From JAWLHU01 sp041690255 (GTDB lineage Bacteria; Bacillota; Sulfobacillia; Symbiobacteriales; Symbiobacteriaceae), in contig JAWLHU010000010.1 in the NCBI GenBank assembly GCA_041690255.1, positions 186,001-250,000 on the forward strand: DNA of 64,000 nucleotides. The letters are read 5' to 3'. Of the stretch, positions 57,728-64,000 are shown in pieces (position 1 is the first letter of the stretch; each line of letters opens with the position of its first letter). The notes below the pieces were generated by a model. That model searched no databases, was not told where the DNA came from, and saw only the letters and a program-made list of their open reading frames with translations. Both the position numbers and the translations under genes were made by a program.

Positions 57728-58651
57728 ATGGGGGTAGACGGGGTGATCGATTCGGTGCAGGCGATTCGGGCGATGGTTGCTGAGGGACGGTTCCTGGCCG
57801 CCAAGCGACTGGTTCAGGGGGTACTTAACAGTCCAGACACACCGGTTCACGAGAAGGCTCAGGTTGCGCTCCTGGGATCACAGGCGGCCATGAGCACAAG
57901 GGATGCCTACCTTGCCTGGACCTTTGCGCAGAAGGCGCTGGGGCTCGCTCAGGAATGCGAATCGGAGGAGATTGAAGGGCGTTCCCTGTTCGCCATAAGC
58001 GCAGCGCGACTCGCGATTGGCGACTACGCGGAGACGCGGATTTTTCTGCGGCAGTTCGTAGATGGGCTGGCTGATCGCTGGCCGCAGTTGGAGGAGGAGT
58101 TATCTGCGAGGGCTTATGGAAACCTCGGCTTGGCCCTGGCTGGGCAGAAGTTGTTTCCAGATGCTCTGGCTGCCTTCACCTCGTGCCTAACTCGGCTCCA
58201 GACGGCTGGCAATCATCAGGGCCAGGTCATGGCCCATCATCAAATGAGTTGGGTGCTCATGCAGATGGGCGCCTATGACGAGGCCCGTGAACACCTGGAG
58301 CAGGCCAGTGCGCTGGGGCCGCTCCCGAAGCAGCTGATCCCGCACCATCAGTCGCATCAGGCGCTTTACTACCTGTACAGCGAGGAGTTCGGCAAGGCCA
58401 TGGAGCAGGCCGTGGAGTTGCTCGACGTCTCCCGGGAGGACGTCTCCACGTCGACAAAGGCCGTCGCCTGCTTCGTAGCCGGCAAGTGTGCCCTGAAGCA
58501 GGGCAACCTGCAAATGGCTAAGTGGTTTGCCAACCATTCGGTCGAGTTCGCCACCCAAGACGGGCTCTCCTCGCTCCTGAACCTGGTCTCGTGCCTGCGT
58601 CGAGAGGTGTTGGCGGCGACCTCTGTGCCAGATCCCAAAGGTGCCGAGTAG
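57728..58651 (+). CDS. TPR-repeat protein paired with a secreted peptide
   Basis: 307 residues, nearly all helical, with tetratricopeptide-like repeats: QKALGLAQECESEEIEGRSL, YGNLGLALAGQKLFPDALAA, HHQMSWVLMQMGAYDEAREH, YYLYSEEFGKAMEQAVELLD and FVAGKCALKQGNLQMAKWFA. No DNA-binding, signal or membrane segment. ATG 57728 has only TGGGGG before it; GTG 57743 behind GGGGGT is an alternative start. A gene for a 39-residue secreted peptide follows after 82 bp, with a strong terminator beyond it. TPR protein plus exported small peptide is the layout of Rap-Phr (RRNPP) signalling; this role is inferred. Confidence 0.85.
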   Translation: MGVDGVIDSVQAIRAMVAEGRFLAAKRLVQGVLNSPDTPVHEKAQVALLGSQAAMSTRDAYLAWTFAQKALGLAQECESEEIEGRSLFAISAARLAIGDYAETRIFLRQFVDGLADRWPQLEEELSARAYGNLGLALAGQKLFPDALAAFTSCLTRLQTAGNHQGQVMAHHQMSWVLMQMGAYDEAREHLEQASALGPLPKQLIPHHQSHQALYYLYSEEFGKAMEQAVELLDVSREDVSTSTKAVACFVAGKCALKQGNLQMAKWFANHSVEFATQDGLSSLLNLVSCLRREVLAATSVPDPKGAE

Positions 58652-58662
58652 ACCCTGAAGAC

Positions 58663-58681
58663 GGGCGGATCAGAACCGCCC
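58663..58681 (+). terminator. Weak hairpin between the TPR gene and the peptide gene
   Basis: GGGCGG pairs with CCGCCC around ATCAGAA, followed by TCTTCG. Too weak for full termination; it could attenuate. Confidence 0.35.
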
Positions 58682-58733
58682 TCTTCGTACCCCCACGTTT
58701 TCGCCCACAGCAAAACCCAAGGAGGATGGGACG

Positions 58734-58853
58734 ATGCGGAAAGTTCTCGCGTTCCTGCTGGTTGGTGTGGTTGTCCTGAGTGTTGCGGGAACGGCTCTCG
58801 CTGCCGATTACTGGCCGTGGAGCGTCCACCCCCGGCAGAGCGCCGGGCGGTAG
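58734..58853 (+). CDS. 39-residue secreted peptide, candidate Phr-like signal
   Basis: ATG 58734 follows AAGGAGGATG at good spacing, a stronger site than most genes here. The product has a basic start (MRKV), a hydrophobic core (LAFLLVGVVVLSVAG) and a signal-peptidase site TALA|ADY, leaving 16 residues, ADYWPWSVHPRQSAGR. Length, signal and position right behind a TPR gene match Phr-type pheromone precursors. No homologue is recognised; it could instead be a short secreted effector. Confidence 0.75.
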   Translation: MRKVLAFLLVGVVVLSVAGTALAADYWPWSVHPRQSAGR

Positions 58854-58868
58854 GAGAGTAGCGGATTC

Positions 58869-58909
58869 GGACCGGTGGCAGGACACTCGTCCAGCCATCG
58901 GTCCTTTTT
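58869..58909 (+). terminator. Intrinsic terminator after the secreted peptide gene
   Basis: GGACCGGTGGC (58869-58879) pairs with GCCATCGGTCC (58894-58904, one G-T pair) and is followed by TTTTT. It closes the TPR-peptide unit. Confidence 0.88.
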
Positions 58910-58978
58910 CGCCCATCGAACGATTCCCGCGCGTTGTCCGGTCTTCTCCATGGACTCTGAAAAGCGGAGGTGCATACC

Positions 58979-59320
58979 ATGAGCAATCGCAATAATCGCT
59001 CCCACAGCCTGATTGGGGCCTGGCCCTTCCTCGTCGCTCTCGTACTGGACCTTCTTTTTACCCTCTGGGCTTGGCCCCGCCTTCCGGGTCAGATCCCCAT
59101 CCATTGGAGTGCCGGCGGTGTTCCCGACTCCTTCGCTCCCCGTTGGGCCGGTGCCTTTCTTCCCCTCCTTGGGGCGGGACTCCTCTACCTCTACTTTCGC
59201 GCCTCTGCCGCCGAGCGGCTGAAGGGGTATCCACCTGCCATGGCCCGGCTCTATATCATGGGCATTCCCACGCTGCTCCTCGCCGTTCACGCGGGAACCC
59301 TGATTTACGCCATGCGGTAG
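58979..59320 (+). CDS. DUF1648 membrane protein
   Basis: 113 residues from ATG 58979, 7 nt after GGAGGTG. Starts with a polar stretch, then three hydrophobic helices (FLVALVLDLLFTLWAWPRLP; FLPLLGAGLLYLYFRAS; YIMGIPTLLLAVHAGTLIYA). The first carries the DUF1648 hallmark LPGQIPIHWSAGGVPDSF. DUF1648 occurs in SdpI-type immunity proteins and related membrane proteins, so a role in resistance to a peptide is conceivable. Followed by the htrA-like gene. Confidence 0.85.
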   Translation: MSNRNNRSHSLIGAWPFLVALVLDLLFTLWAWPRLPGQIPIHWSAGGVPDSFAPRWAGAFLPLLGAGLLYLYFRASAAERLKGYPPAMARLYIMGIPTLLLAVHAGTLIYAMR

Positions 59321-59387
59321 AGCTAGCAGGATTCGGCATTCGCCTTCCCGAACTCTCCCTGGACCTACGTCCTATGGAGGGATCTTC

Positions 59388-60554
59388 ATGCCCCGCTGGA
59401 CCAAGCGACTGACCGGTCTCCTGGCTGCGGTCATCCTGATCAGCGCCATGGCTCTGCCGGCCAGCGCCGAGGAGAGCACCGCTCCTCCTGCCCCACCTAC
59501 GACCGCGACCCCCACCACTACCCTCTCCCCGCTGGAGCTCCGGGTTCAGGAGTTGGAGAAGCGACTGGAAGCATTGGAACGGCTGCTCGCCCTGACGGCT
59601 ATCGATATCCCCGCCCTCGTGGAGCAAGCGACCCCCGCTGTGGTCAGCCTCTACCTGGTCGATGAAGACCACGACGTCCTCTCGCAGGGCACCGGCTTCC
59701 TCTGGTCCGCCGACGGACTGATCATGACCAACGCTCATGTGGTCGAGGGGCCGGAGCAGGTCGTGGCCAAGTTCAGCGACGGCGAGGTGAAAGACGCGGA
59801 GCGGATCCTGGTCGATCCCTTCCTGGACCTTGCGATCCTTGACGTGGAAGGCGAGGGTTACCCGACGCTCCGCTTTGCCACCGAAAGGCCGCCTGTCGGT
59901 TCGCCGGTCGTCGTTATCGGCAACGCCTACGGCTACTCCAATTCGGTTACCACCGGCATTGTGAGCGGAACAGACCGGCCGGATCCCATGCACTTCTGGC
60001 ACTACCCCTCCCTCCAGACCGATGCGGCGATCAACCACGGTAACTCGGGCGGGCCCATTCTGAATGCAGAGGGTGAGGTAATCGCCCTTGCCACCTGGAC
60101 CGAGGTGAAGGGAGAGACCGACGGCATTGCCTTCGGCATTCCCGCTGACCAGGTCATGGCCGCACTCGACCGGTACGACCCAGAGCGCGGGGTTGTGCGC
60201 CCGTGGTTGGGTATCTCTGCGCAGGAGCCCTACTGGACCCAGGGTGGCCTCCCCAACGACCTGGGCCTCATGGTGACAGACGTACACCCCAAGGGGGCCG
60301 CTGCGGGTGCCGGCCTCAAGCCCGATGACTTTATCCTGACTGTCGACGGCACCCCGGTGAACTACCTCCAGGACCTGCGCACCGAACTCGAGAAGGCGAA
60401 GCCCGGCGACAAGATCGTCCTCACAGTGGACCGTTACATGAACGGCGACTACAAGACCCTGACCATCACGGTGACCGCTGGCGAGTACTCGTCGGTGGTG
60501 CCCATTCTGATCCCCACGGAGGACTACTACGAGGGGACCGACGATCTCTTCTAG
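59388..60554 (+). CDS. Secreted HtrA-type serine protease with PDZ domain
   Basis: 388 residues. Signal peptide 1-27 (MALPASAEES), a P/T-rich linker, a short coiled coil (ELRVQELEKRLEALERLL), a trypsin-like domain with the triad His117 (MTNAHVVEG), Asp148 (FLDLAILDV) and Ser220 (GNSGGP), and one PDZ domain (about 275-370: VTDVHPKGAAAGAGLKPDDF). Cell-envelope quality control or processing of secreted peptides. Ends in a 17-bp-stem terminator. Confidence 0.94.
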   Translation: MPRWTKRLTGLLAAVILISAMALPASAEESTAPPAPPTTATPTTTLSPLELRVQELEKRLEALERLLALTAIDIPALVEQATPAVVSLYLVDEDHDVLSQGTGFLWSADGLIMTNAHVVEGPEQVVAKFSDGEVKDAERILVDPFLDLAILDVEGEGYPTLRFATERPPVGSPVVVIGNAYGYSNSVTTGIVSGTDRPDPMHFWHYPSLQTDAAINHGNSGGPILNAEGEVIALATWTEVKGETDGIAFGIPADQVMAALDRYDPERGVVRPWLGISAQEPYWTQGGLPNDLGLMVTDVHPKGAAAGAGLKPDDFILTVDGTPVNYLQDLRTELEKAKPGDKIVLTVDRYMNGDYKTLTITVTAGEYSSVVPILIPTEDYYEGTDDLF

Positions 60555-60568
60555 GCGTAAGTGAAGTA

Positions 60569-60613
60569 GGTCCGCCCGGTGCTCGGTCTGCGAGCACCGG
60601 GCGGACCCTTGCT
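60569..60613 (+). terminator. Terminator after the htrA-like gene
   Basis: A perfect 17-bp stem (60569-60585 with 60591-60607, core GTCCGCCCGGTGCTCG) and a 5-nt loop, followed by CTTGCTT. Very stable stem, short T-tract. Confidence 0.75.
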
Positions 60614-60707
60614 TATCGCCGCTGGATCACGGCTCACGTCATATCTCTGGATACGAACTGTTCTGGACCAAAAATAAATTAACAGAAGAATTTCATTGCA
60701 GTTTCTA

Positions 60708-60735
60708 TTGACCTTTGCGCTTATCATGCTAAAAT
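60708..60735 (+). promoter_or_regulatory. Promoter of the 28-residue peptide gene
   Basis: TTGACC (60708-60713), 16-bp spacer, TAAAAT (60730-60735), inside a local AT-rich stretch that stands out from the GC-rich surroundings. It leaves a leader of about 90 nt before the TTG start. Confidence 0.75.
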
Positions 60736-60833
60736 TCATGACAGCGAGAGTCAATGGCATTACCCCGTACAGGCTGATGCATTGGCCTCGACTCCAAGAC
60801 GGGGCTCCGGTCAAACGGAAGGAGGTGCTCGCC

Positions 60834-60920
60834 TTGAAGAAGCTGGTCGTTCGTGATGTCGACTCGGTCCGCGTGACCGCTGCGGCTCTGTATCCCATTT
60901 GGATGTGCATGCCGTACTAA
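60834..60920 (+). CDS. 28-residue peptide, candidate modified-peptide (RiPP) precursor
   Basis: TTG 60834 lies 6 nt after AAGGAGGTG, a perfect ribosome site. The product is MKKLVVRDVDSVRVTAAALY followed by PIWMCMPY: a polar, K/D/R/V-rich leader-like N terminus and a hydrophobic, aromatic and Cys/Met-rich C terminus with one Cys. There is no signal peptide. An in-frame ATG farther upstream exists but lacks a comparable site. Promoter before and terminator behind it isolate it from a PqqD-like/M50 protease gene, as in many RiPP clusters. Modification and function are inferred. Confidence 0.7.
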   Translation: MKKLVVRDVDSVRVTAAALYPIWMCMPY

Positions 60921-60931
60921 GTTCCAAAGAT

Positions 60932-60970
60932 GCGGGATCGCCATATCAGTGGCGATCCCGCGTCACTTTT
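60932..60970 (+). terminator. Terminator between peptide gene and protease gene
   Basis: GCGGGATCGCCA pairs perfectly with TGGCGATCCCGC (12 bp, 6-nt loop), then GTCACTTTTCC. It starts 11 bp past the peptide stop; partial readthrough would give excess precursor over enzymes. Confidence 0.82.
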
Positions 60971-61013
60971 CCCGCCGCGTTCTGTCACCATACCAGGAGG
61001 GGGAATCGGGCTC

Positions 61014-62249
61014 GTGAGCCGGTATGCATCCTGTACGCAGGTCCGGGTTTTCCCGTTCTCCCGACAAAAAGAAGGGGAAGAGATCGTAATCGGGCGGCCT
61101 GATACGGCCGTCTTCCTCGCACTTCCCCCCGACGGTGTCGAGCTGCTGGATCACCTCGCCGCCGGACGAACGGTTGGCGAAGCCCAGCAACTCTACCAGG
61201 AGCAGCACGGCGAACTGCCCGACGTGGAGGAGTTCCTCCTTCTGCTAGAGCAGAAAGGGTTTGTCCATCCCGAGGAAGAGGTTGGTGCGAGTGCGGAGGC
61301 GGCAACGGTCAGCACACCGGCTCCCGCCGTCGTTCGCTACCACCTGGCTGGCTTTCCGGAACCGGTGGCCCGCTTTCTCTTCGGCCGGCCCGCCCTGCTC
61401 GCCTATGCAGCGATCATTCTGCTTGCGATCGGTCTCATGGTGGCCGATCCCTCACTCCTCCCCCGCCCGGAGGTGCTCTTCTTTCAGGAGCGAATGACCG
61501 TCATGCGGGTGATTCTCATGGCGGCAGGGGTCGTTGTGCTACTACAGCACGAGATGGCCCACCTGATCGCAGCCCGCGCGGAAGGGGTACCCTCCCGCCT
61601 CGGCATCGGTCACCGGCTGTGGGTGCTGGTGGCGGAGACGGACATGACCGGGATCTGGGGGATTCCCCGCCAGCGGCGGTACCTGCCGCTGCTCGCCGGG
61701 CCCCTGTCGGATGCCTTGAGCGCTGCCCTCCTCACCCTGGTCGGCTTCGCCCAGGCCCGGGACTGGGTTCACCTCTCCCCACCCATATTCCAGCTAGTGC
61801 AGGCGATCCTCCTCACCTATCTGCTGCAGCTATTCTGGCAGTGCTACTTCTTCCTGAAGACCGACCTGTACTACGTGGCATCTACGTTCTTCAAGTGTAA
61901 GAACCTGATGGCCGACACCGAGGAGTATCTGCGAAACTGGGCGGCCCGCTACTTCAAGTGGCTCCCCGTGACCGACCAGTCGCATATTCCGATCGCAGAG
62001 CGGCGGGTGATCCGCTGGTATGCCTGGGTCTGGGTGTTGGGGCGCCTTGGCGCCATGGCGGTATTGTTTGGCGTCATCCTGCCGGTGCTCTGGCTGTACA
62101 CCGTCAGGTTCTATTCGATCCTCAGCCAAGGGTTCTCAGCCAACCCGAGCGCCTTTGCCGATGTCTTGTTGCTCAGTTCCATTGTGCTTGCCCAGCGGGG
62201 TGCCGGAATCTGGCTCTGGTTGCGGAGCCTGGTGAAAGGACGGAGGTAG
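61014..62249 (+). CDS. Membrane metalloprotease (M50-like) with N-terminal PqqD-like domain
   Basis: 411 residues from GTG 61014 behind AGGAGGGGG; the frame extending upstream crosses the terminator. Residues about 1-85 (EEIVIGRPDTAVFLALPPDG, LLDHLAAGRTVGEAQQLYQE, EFLLLLEQKGFV) match the PqqD-like peptide-recognition fold. Six or so membrane helices follow. The zinc motif is HEMAH at 179-183 (LLQHEMAHLIAAR), with LLAGPLSDALSAAL and a third-ligand region FFLKTDLYYV. Similar proteins (YydH type) occur in peptide-maturation clusters. Likely substrate: the 28-residue peptide just upstream. Confidence 0.85.
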   Translation: MSRYASCTQVRVFPFSRQKEGEEIVIGRPDTAVFLALPPDGVELLDHLAAGRTVGEAQQLYQEQHGELPDVEEFLLLLEQKGFVHPEEEVGASAEAATVSTPAPAVVRYHLAGFPEPVARFLFGRPALLAYAAIILLAIGLMVADPSLLPRPEVLFFQERMTVMRVILMAAGVVVLLQHEMAHLIAARAEGVPSRLGIGHRLWVLVAETDMTGIWGIPRQRRYLPLLAGPLSDALSAALLTLVGFAQARDWVHLSPPIFQLVQAILLTYLLQLFWQCYFFLKTDLYYVASTFFKCKNLMADTEEYLRNWAARYFKWLPVTDQSHIPIAERRVIRWYAWVWVLGRLGAMAVLFGVILPVLWLYTVRFYSILSQGFSANPSAFADVLLLSSIVLAQRGAGIWLWLRSLVKGRR

Positions 62250-62255
62250 TCCCAT

Positions 62256-64000
62256 ATGAATGCACAGACAGTTCTTCCCCAGCCCGTGGGCCATGGGGGT
62301 CAGGTTTTCCTGTTGGAGGCAGAAGCTGGGAACGCCCGGCGGCAGTTCTTAGAGGAGTGGCTCCAGGCAGCTCGGGACCAGGGCGCCCGGACATGGTACC
62401 TCCCGTGCGACTTCGACGAGAGCGGCCCCTGGGCTGGAGTCTCTCACCTCATGGAGCAGGTCTTCCCCGAGTTGCATGCGCAGGCCCCGGAGTTAGTGAC
62501 CGAACACGATTACGAATTGGCCTATGTGGTCCCCCCCATTCGACGGACGATCACCGTGCGGAATCCAACCCTGACCGAAATCGTTCCGGACCACGAGCGA
62601 GTACGCAACTTCCCGGTGGACCGGGCCTTCCGCATTGGTCATGGGCTGATCAACCTGCTGGATGAGTGGCATCAGAAGACTGGCGAGACCGCCCCGAGGG
62701 TCGTGGTCTGCGACGGAATCGACCGCGCCGGCGCCCTGGTGAAGCGCTTCTTCGCGGATCTCGCTCGGCGCCGTGGGCGCCGGCTGAACCTGACGATCCT
62801 GGTCGCCACCGACCCCGGGAATGGGCAAGCGGTCACCGATCTATTTGGTCAGAACCTCTGCGGACCCGCAACCAAGGTGAGCCTGCCGGCCGACCCGCCG
62901 GAGTCGATCTCCCCGGCGGAGTGGACGAGGCGCGCCCTTGCACTGGAGGAGCAGATCGGCCACGATCAGATCGAGTGGGAGATTCACGTCCCGCGACTGA
63001 TCCGGTACTTCCGGCAGAGTGACCGGCCGGACCTCGGCCTGCCCTGGGTAGCCCGCCTCTTCTCCATCTACACGACCCGCGGCATGTATGAAGATGCACT
63101 CCGCTACGGCGTGGAGTCCATGGAGCTCTTCGAACGGTATGAGCCCGACGCCCTGATCAAGCGGTGGAGCCTGGTCGGAAAGATGCACAGCTGCCACACC
63201 GGTCTGGGCAGGGCCGTCGAGGCCCACCCCATGTTGGAAGAGCTGATGGCGATCACCGATGACCCCTCCCTCCGATTCCGGGGCTCTTACATGATGGGCA
63301 TGCTCTATGCACGCTTTCTGCCGGAGCGCGATCTCGCCAAGGCGGAGGAGTGGCTTGACCGTGGGATGGAGGAGATCGCCCGCAGCGGCTTGTCCGAGGA
63401 GGAAACCGCCTTCTTCCAGGTGTTCAACCGCAACGGCCTCGCCCTGGTCCGCCACCGTCAGGGACGGCCCGAAGAAGGGATCAAACTCTGCAGTGACGGC
63501 TACAAGCTGCTCAATGAGAAGCTGAGCGGATCAGCGCACCGTCTGCACAAGGCGGTCCTTCTATTCAACATTGCGCAAGTTTATCTTGCCATTGGCGAAT
63601 CCGATGAGGGAATCCGGCACCTCAACATGTCCATGGAGATGGACCCCAATTACTCGGAGTACTACAACACGAGAGGCAACGCGTATCTGAGCCTCGGAAG
63701 GCTCGAAGAAGCCTACCAGGATTACCAGCAGGCGATCCGGCTCAGCCCTCCCTATCATGAAGTGCTGGCCAACCTGGGGAATGTCTGCCGCAAGCTCGGA
63801 CGAACGGACGAGGCAGCGACCGCCTACGCCGCCTGCGTCGATCTGCAGCCGGAGGATACCATGGCATGGCTCGGACTGGCCGAGGCCCATGAGATGGCAG
63901 GCCGACTGGAAGATGCGCTCGACGCTTACTCCGGTGCGCTGGTCGCCGATCCAAGCCTGTCGGCTGCCTGGGGAAACCGGGCGATCCTCCAGTACGAACT
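62256..64000 (+). CDS. Large STAND-like protein with TPR repeats, incomplete at window end
   Basis: ATG 62256 follows GGAGG and starts 6 bp after the protease gene. At least 581 codons are open to the edge. The N-terminal about 240 residues keep the layout of a STAND/AAA ATPase (VFLLEAEAGNARRQFLEEWL; PRVVVCDGIDRAGALVKRFF; RLNLTILVATDP). The Walker A position reads EAEAGNARRQ without GK(S/T), so nucleotide binding is doubtful. From about 270 onward are TPRs, the last ones canonical (YYNTRGNAYLSLGRLEEAYQ; AWLGLAEAHEMAGRLEDALD). Probably a scaffold or sensor in the peptide cluster. Confidence 0.85.
   Translation, partial: MNAQTVLPQPVGHGGQVFLLEAEAGNARRQFLEEWLQAARDQGARTWYLPCDFDESGPWAGVSHLMEQVFPELHAQAPELVTEHDYELAYVVPPIRRTITVRNPTLTEIVPDHERVRNFPVDRAFRIGHGLINLLDEWHQKTGETAPRVVVCDGIDRAGALVKRFFADLARRRGRRLNLTILVATDPGNGQAVTDLFGQNLCGPATKVSLPADPPESISPAEWTRRALALEEQIGHDQIEWEIHVPRLIRYFRQSDRPDLGLPWVARLFSIYTTRGMYEDALRYGVESMELFERYEPDALIKRWSLVGKMHSCHTGLGRAVEAHPMLEELMAITDDPSLRFRGSYMMGMLYARFLPERDLAKAEEWLDRGMEEIARSGLSEEETAFFQVFNRNGLALVRHRQGRPEEGIKLCSDGYKLLNEKLSGSAHRLHKAVLLFNIAQVYLAIGESDEGIRHLNMSMEMDPNYSEYYNTRGNAYLSLGRLEEAYQDYQQAIRLSPPYHEVLANLGNVCRKLGRTDEAATAYAACVDLQPEDTMAWLGLAEAHEMAGRLEDALDAYSGALVADPSLSAAWGNRAILQYE

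Noticed and set aside
60738..60920. Longer version of the small peptide starting at an upstream ATG
   Set aside because: No ribosome site at that ATG, whereas the TTG at 60834 has a perfect one at 6-nt spacing.
1..64000. tRNA or rRNA genes
   Set aside because: I saw no cloverleaf with an acceptor stem and TTCRANNC loop and no rRNA-like segment; the tRNA-related motifs are in the two T-box leaders.

Overview
The window is high-GC, densely coded DNA from an endospore-forming Firmicute; gene content, order and several lineage-like features fit Symbiobacterium (S. thermophilum or a close relative). Sporulation markers are SpoVS, spore photoproduct lyase, the germination protease GPR and three alpha/beta small acid-soluble spore proteins. 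Firmicute regulatory elements are two T-box leaders, a FapR operator and a BirA operator. The genus is inferred from content; no search was run.

Layout. 0-24.5 kb is mostly one minus-strand housekeeping block, read from high to low coordinates: rsmD-coaD-coiled-coil gene-PDZ/Lon protease-ubiB-like kinase-yceD-rpmF, then fapR-plsX-fabH-degV-fabD-fabG-acpP-fabF-rnc, then smc-ftsY. Two stretches interrupt it. A 4.8 kb accessory stretch between rnc and smc holds spoVS, a MerR regulator with a CTG start, an aldo-keto reductase, a broken MFS gene, a lineage-type hypothetical protein and an 11-bp minisatellite. A second stretch between fapR and rpmF holds a copper-amine-oxidase-like surface protein, a peroxiredoxin relic and a duplicated tail of rpmF. 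24.6-37 kb is accessory and sporulation DNA: splB, an SLH/3D cell-wall protein with a second 11-bp array, a paralogue of the hypothetical protein flanked by direct repeats, two solitary DNA methyltransferases beside a dense cluster of CAATG motifs, gpr with its SASP substrates, a large secreted protein and a heme N-demethylase-type operon. 37-49.7 kb is aromatic amino-acid biosynthesis: trpEGD, (inverted phosphoesterase), trpSCFBA under a Trp T-box, then DAHP synthase-tyrA-aroA under a separate, probably Tyr, T-box. 49.7-55.6 kb holds an MFS exporter with a TetR regulator, a lipoprotein, and ferritin-like-birA-bioY with a BirA box. 55.6-57.7 kb is decayed mobile DNA (IS256-type transposase remnant, pilin-like frameshifted gene).

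57.7-64 kb (plus strand) is the most unusual part. A TPR protein is followed by a 39-residue secreted peptide and a strong terminator. Next come a DUF1648 membrane protein and a secreted HtrA protease. Then a promoter drives a 28-residue TTG-initiated peptide, an intrinsic terminator, a PqqD-like/M50 membrane metalloprotease and a large STAND-like TPR protein that runs off the window. The last set has the architecture of a ribosomally made, post-translationally processed peptide system and is my main candidate for an undescribed system.

The regulated modules are internally coherent. FapR sits beside the phospholipid and fatty-acid genes it should control. BirA lies next to a biotin transporter with its operator between them. 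GPR lies next to the spore proteins it degrades. Trp-tRNA charging is sensed at the head of an operon that includes trpS itself.
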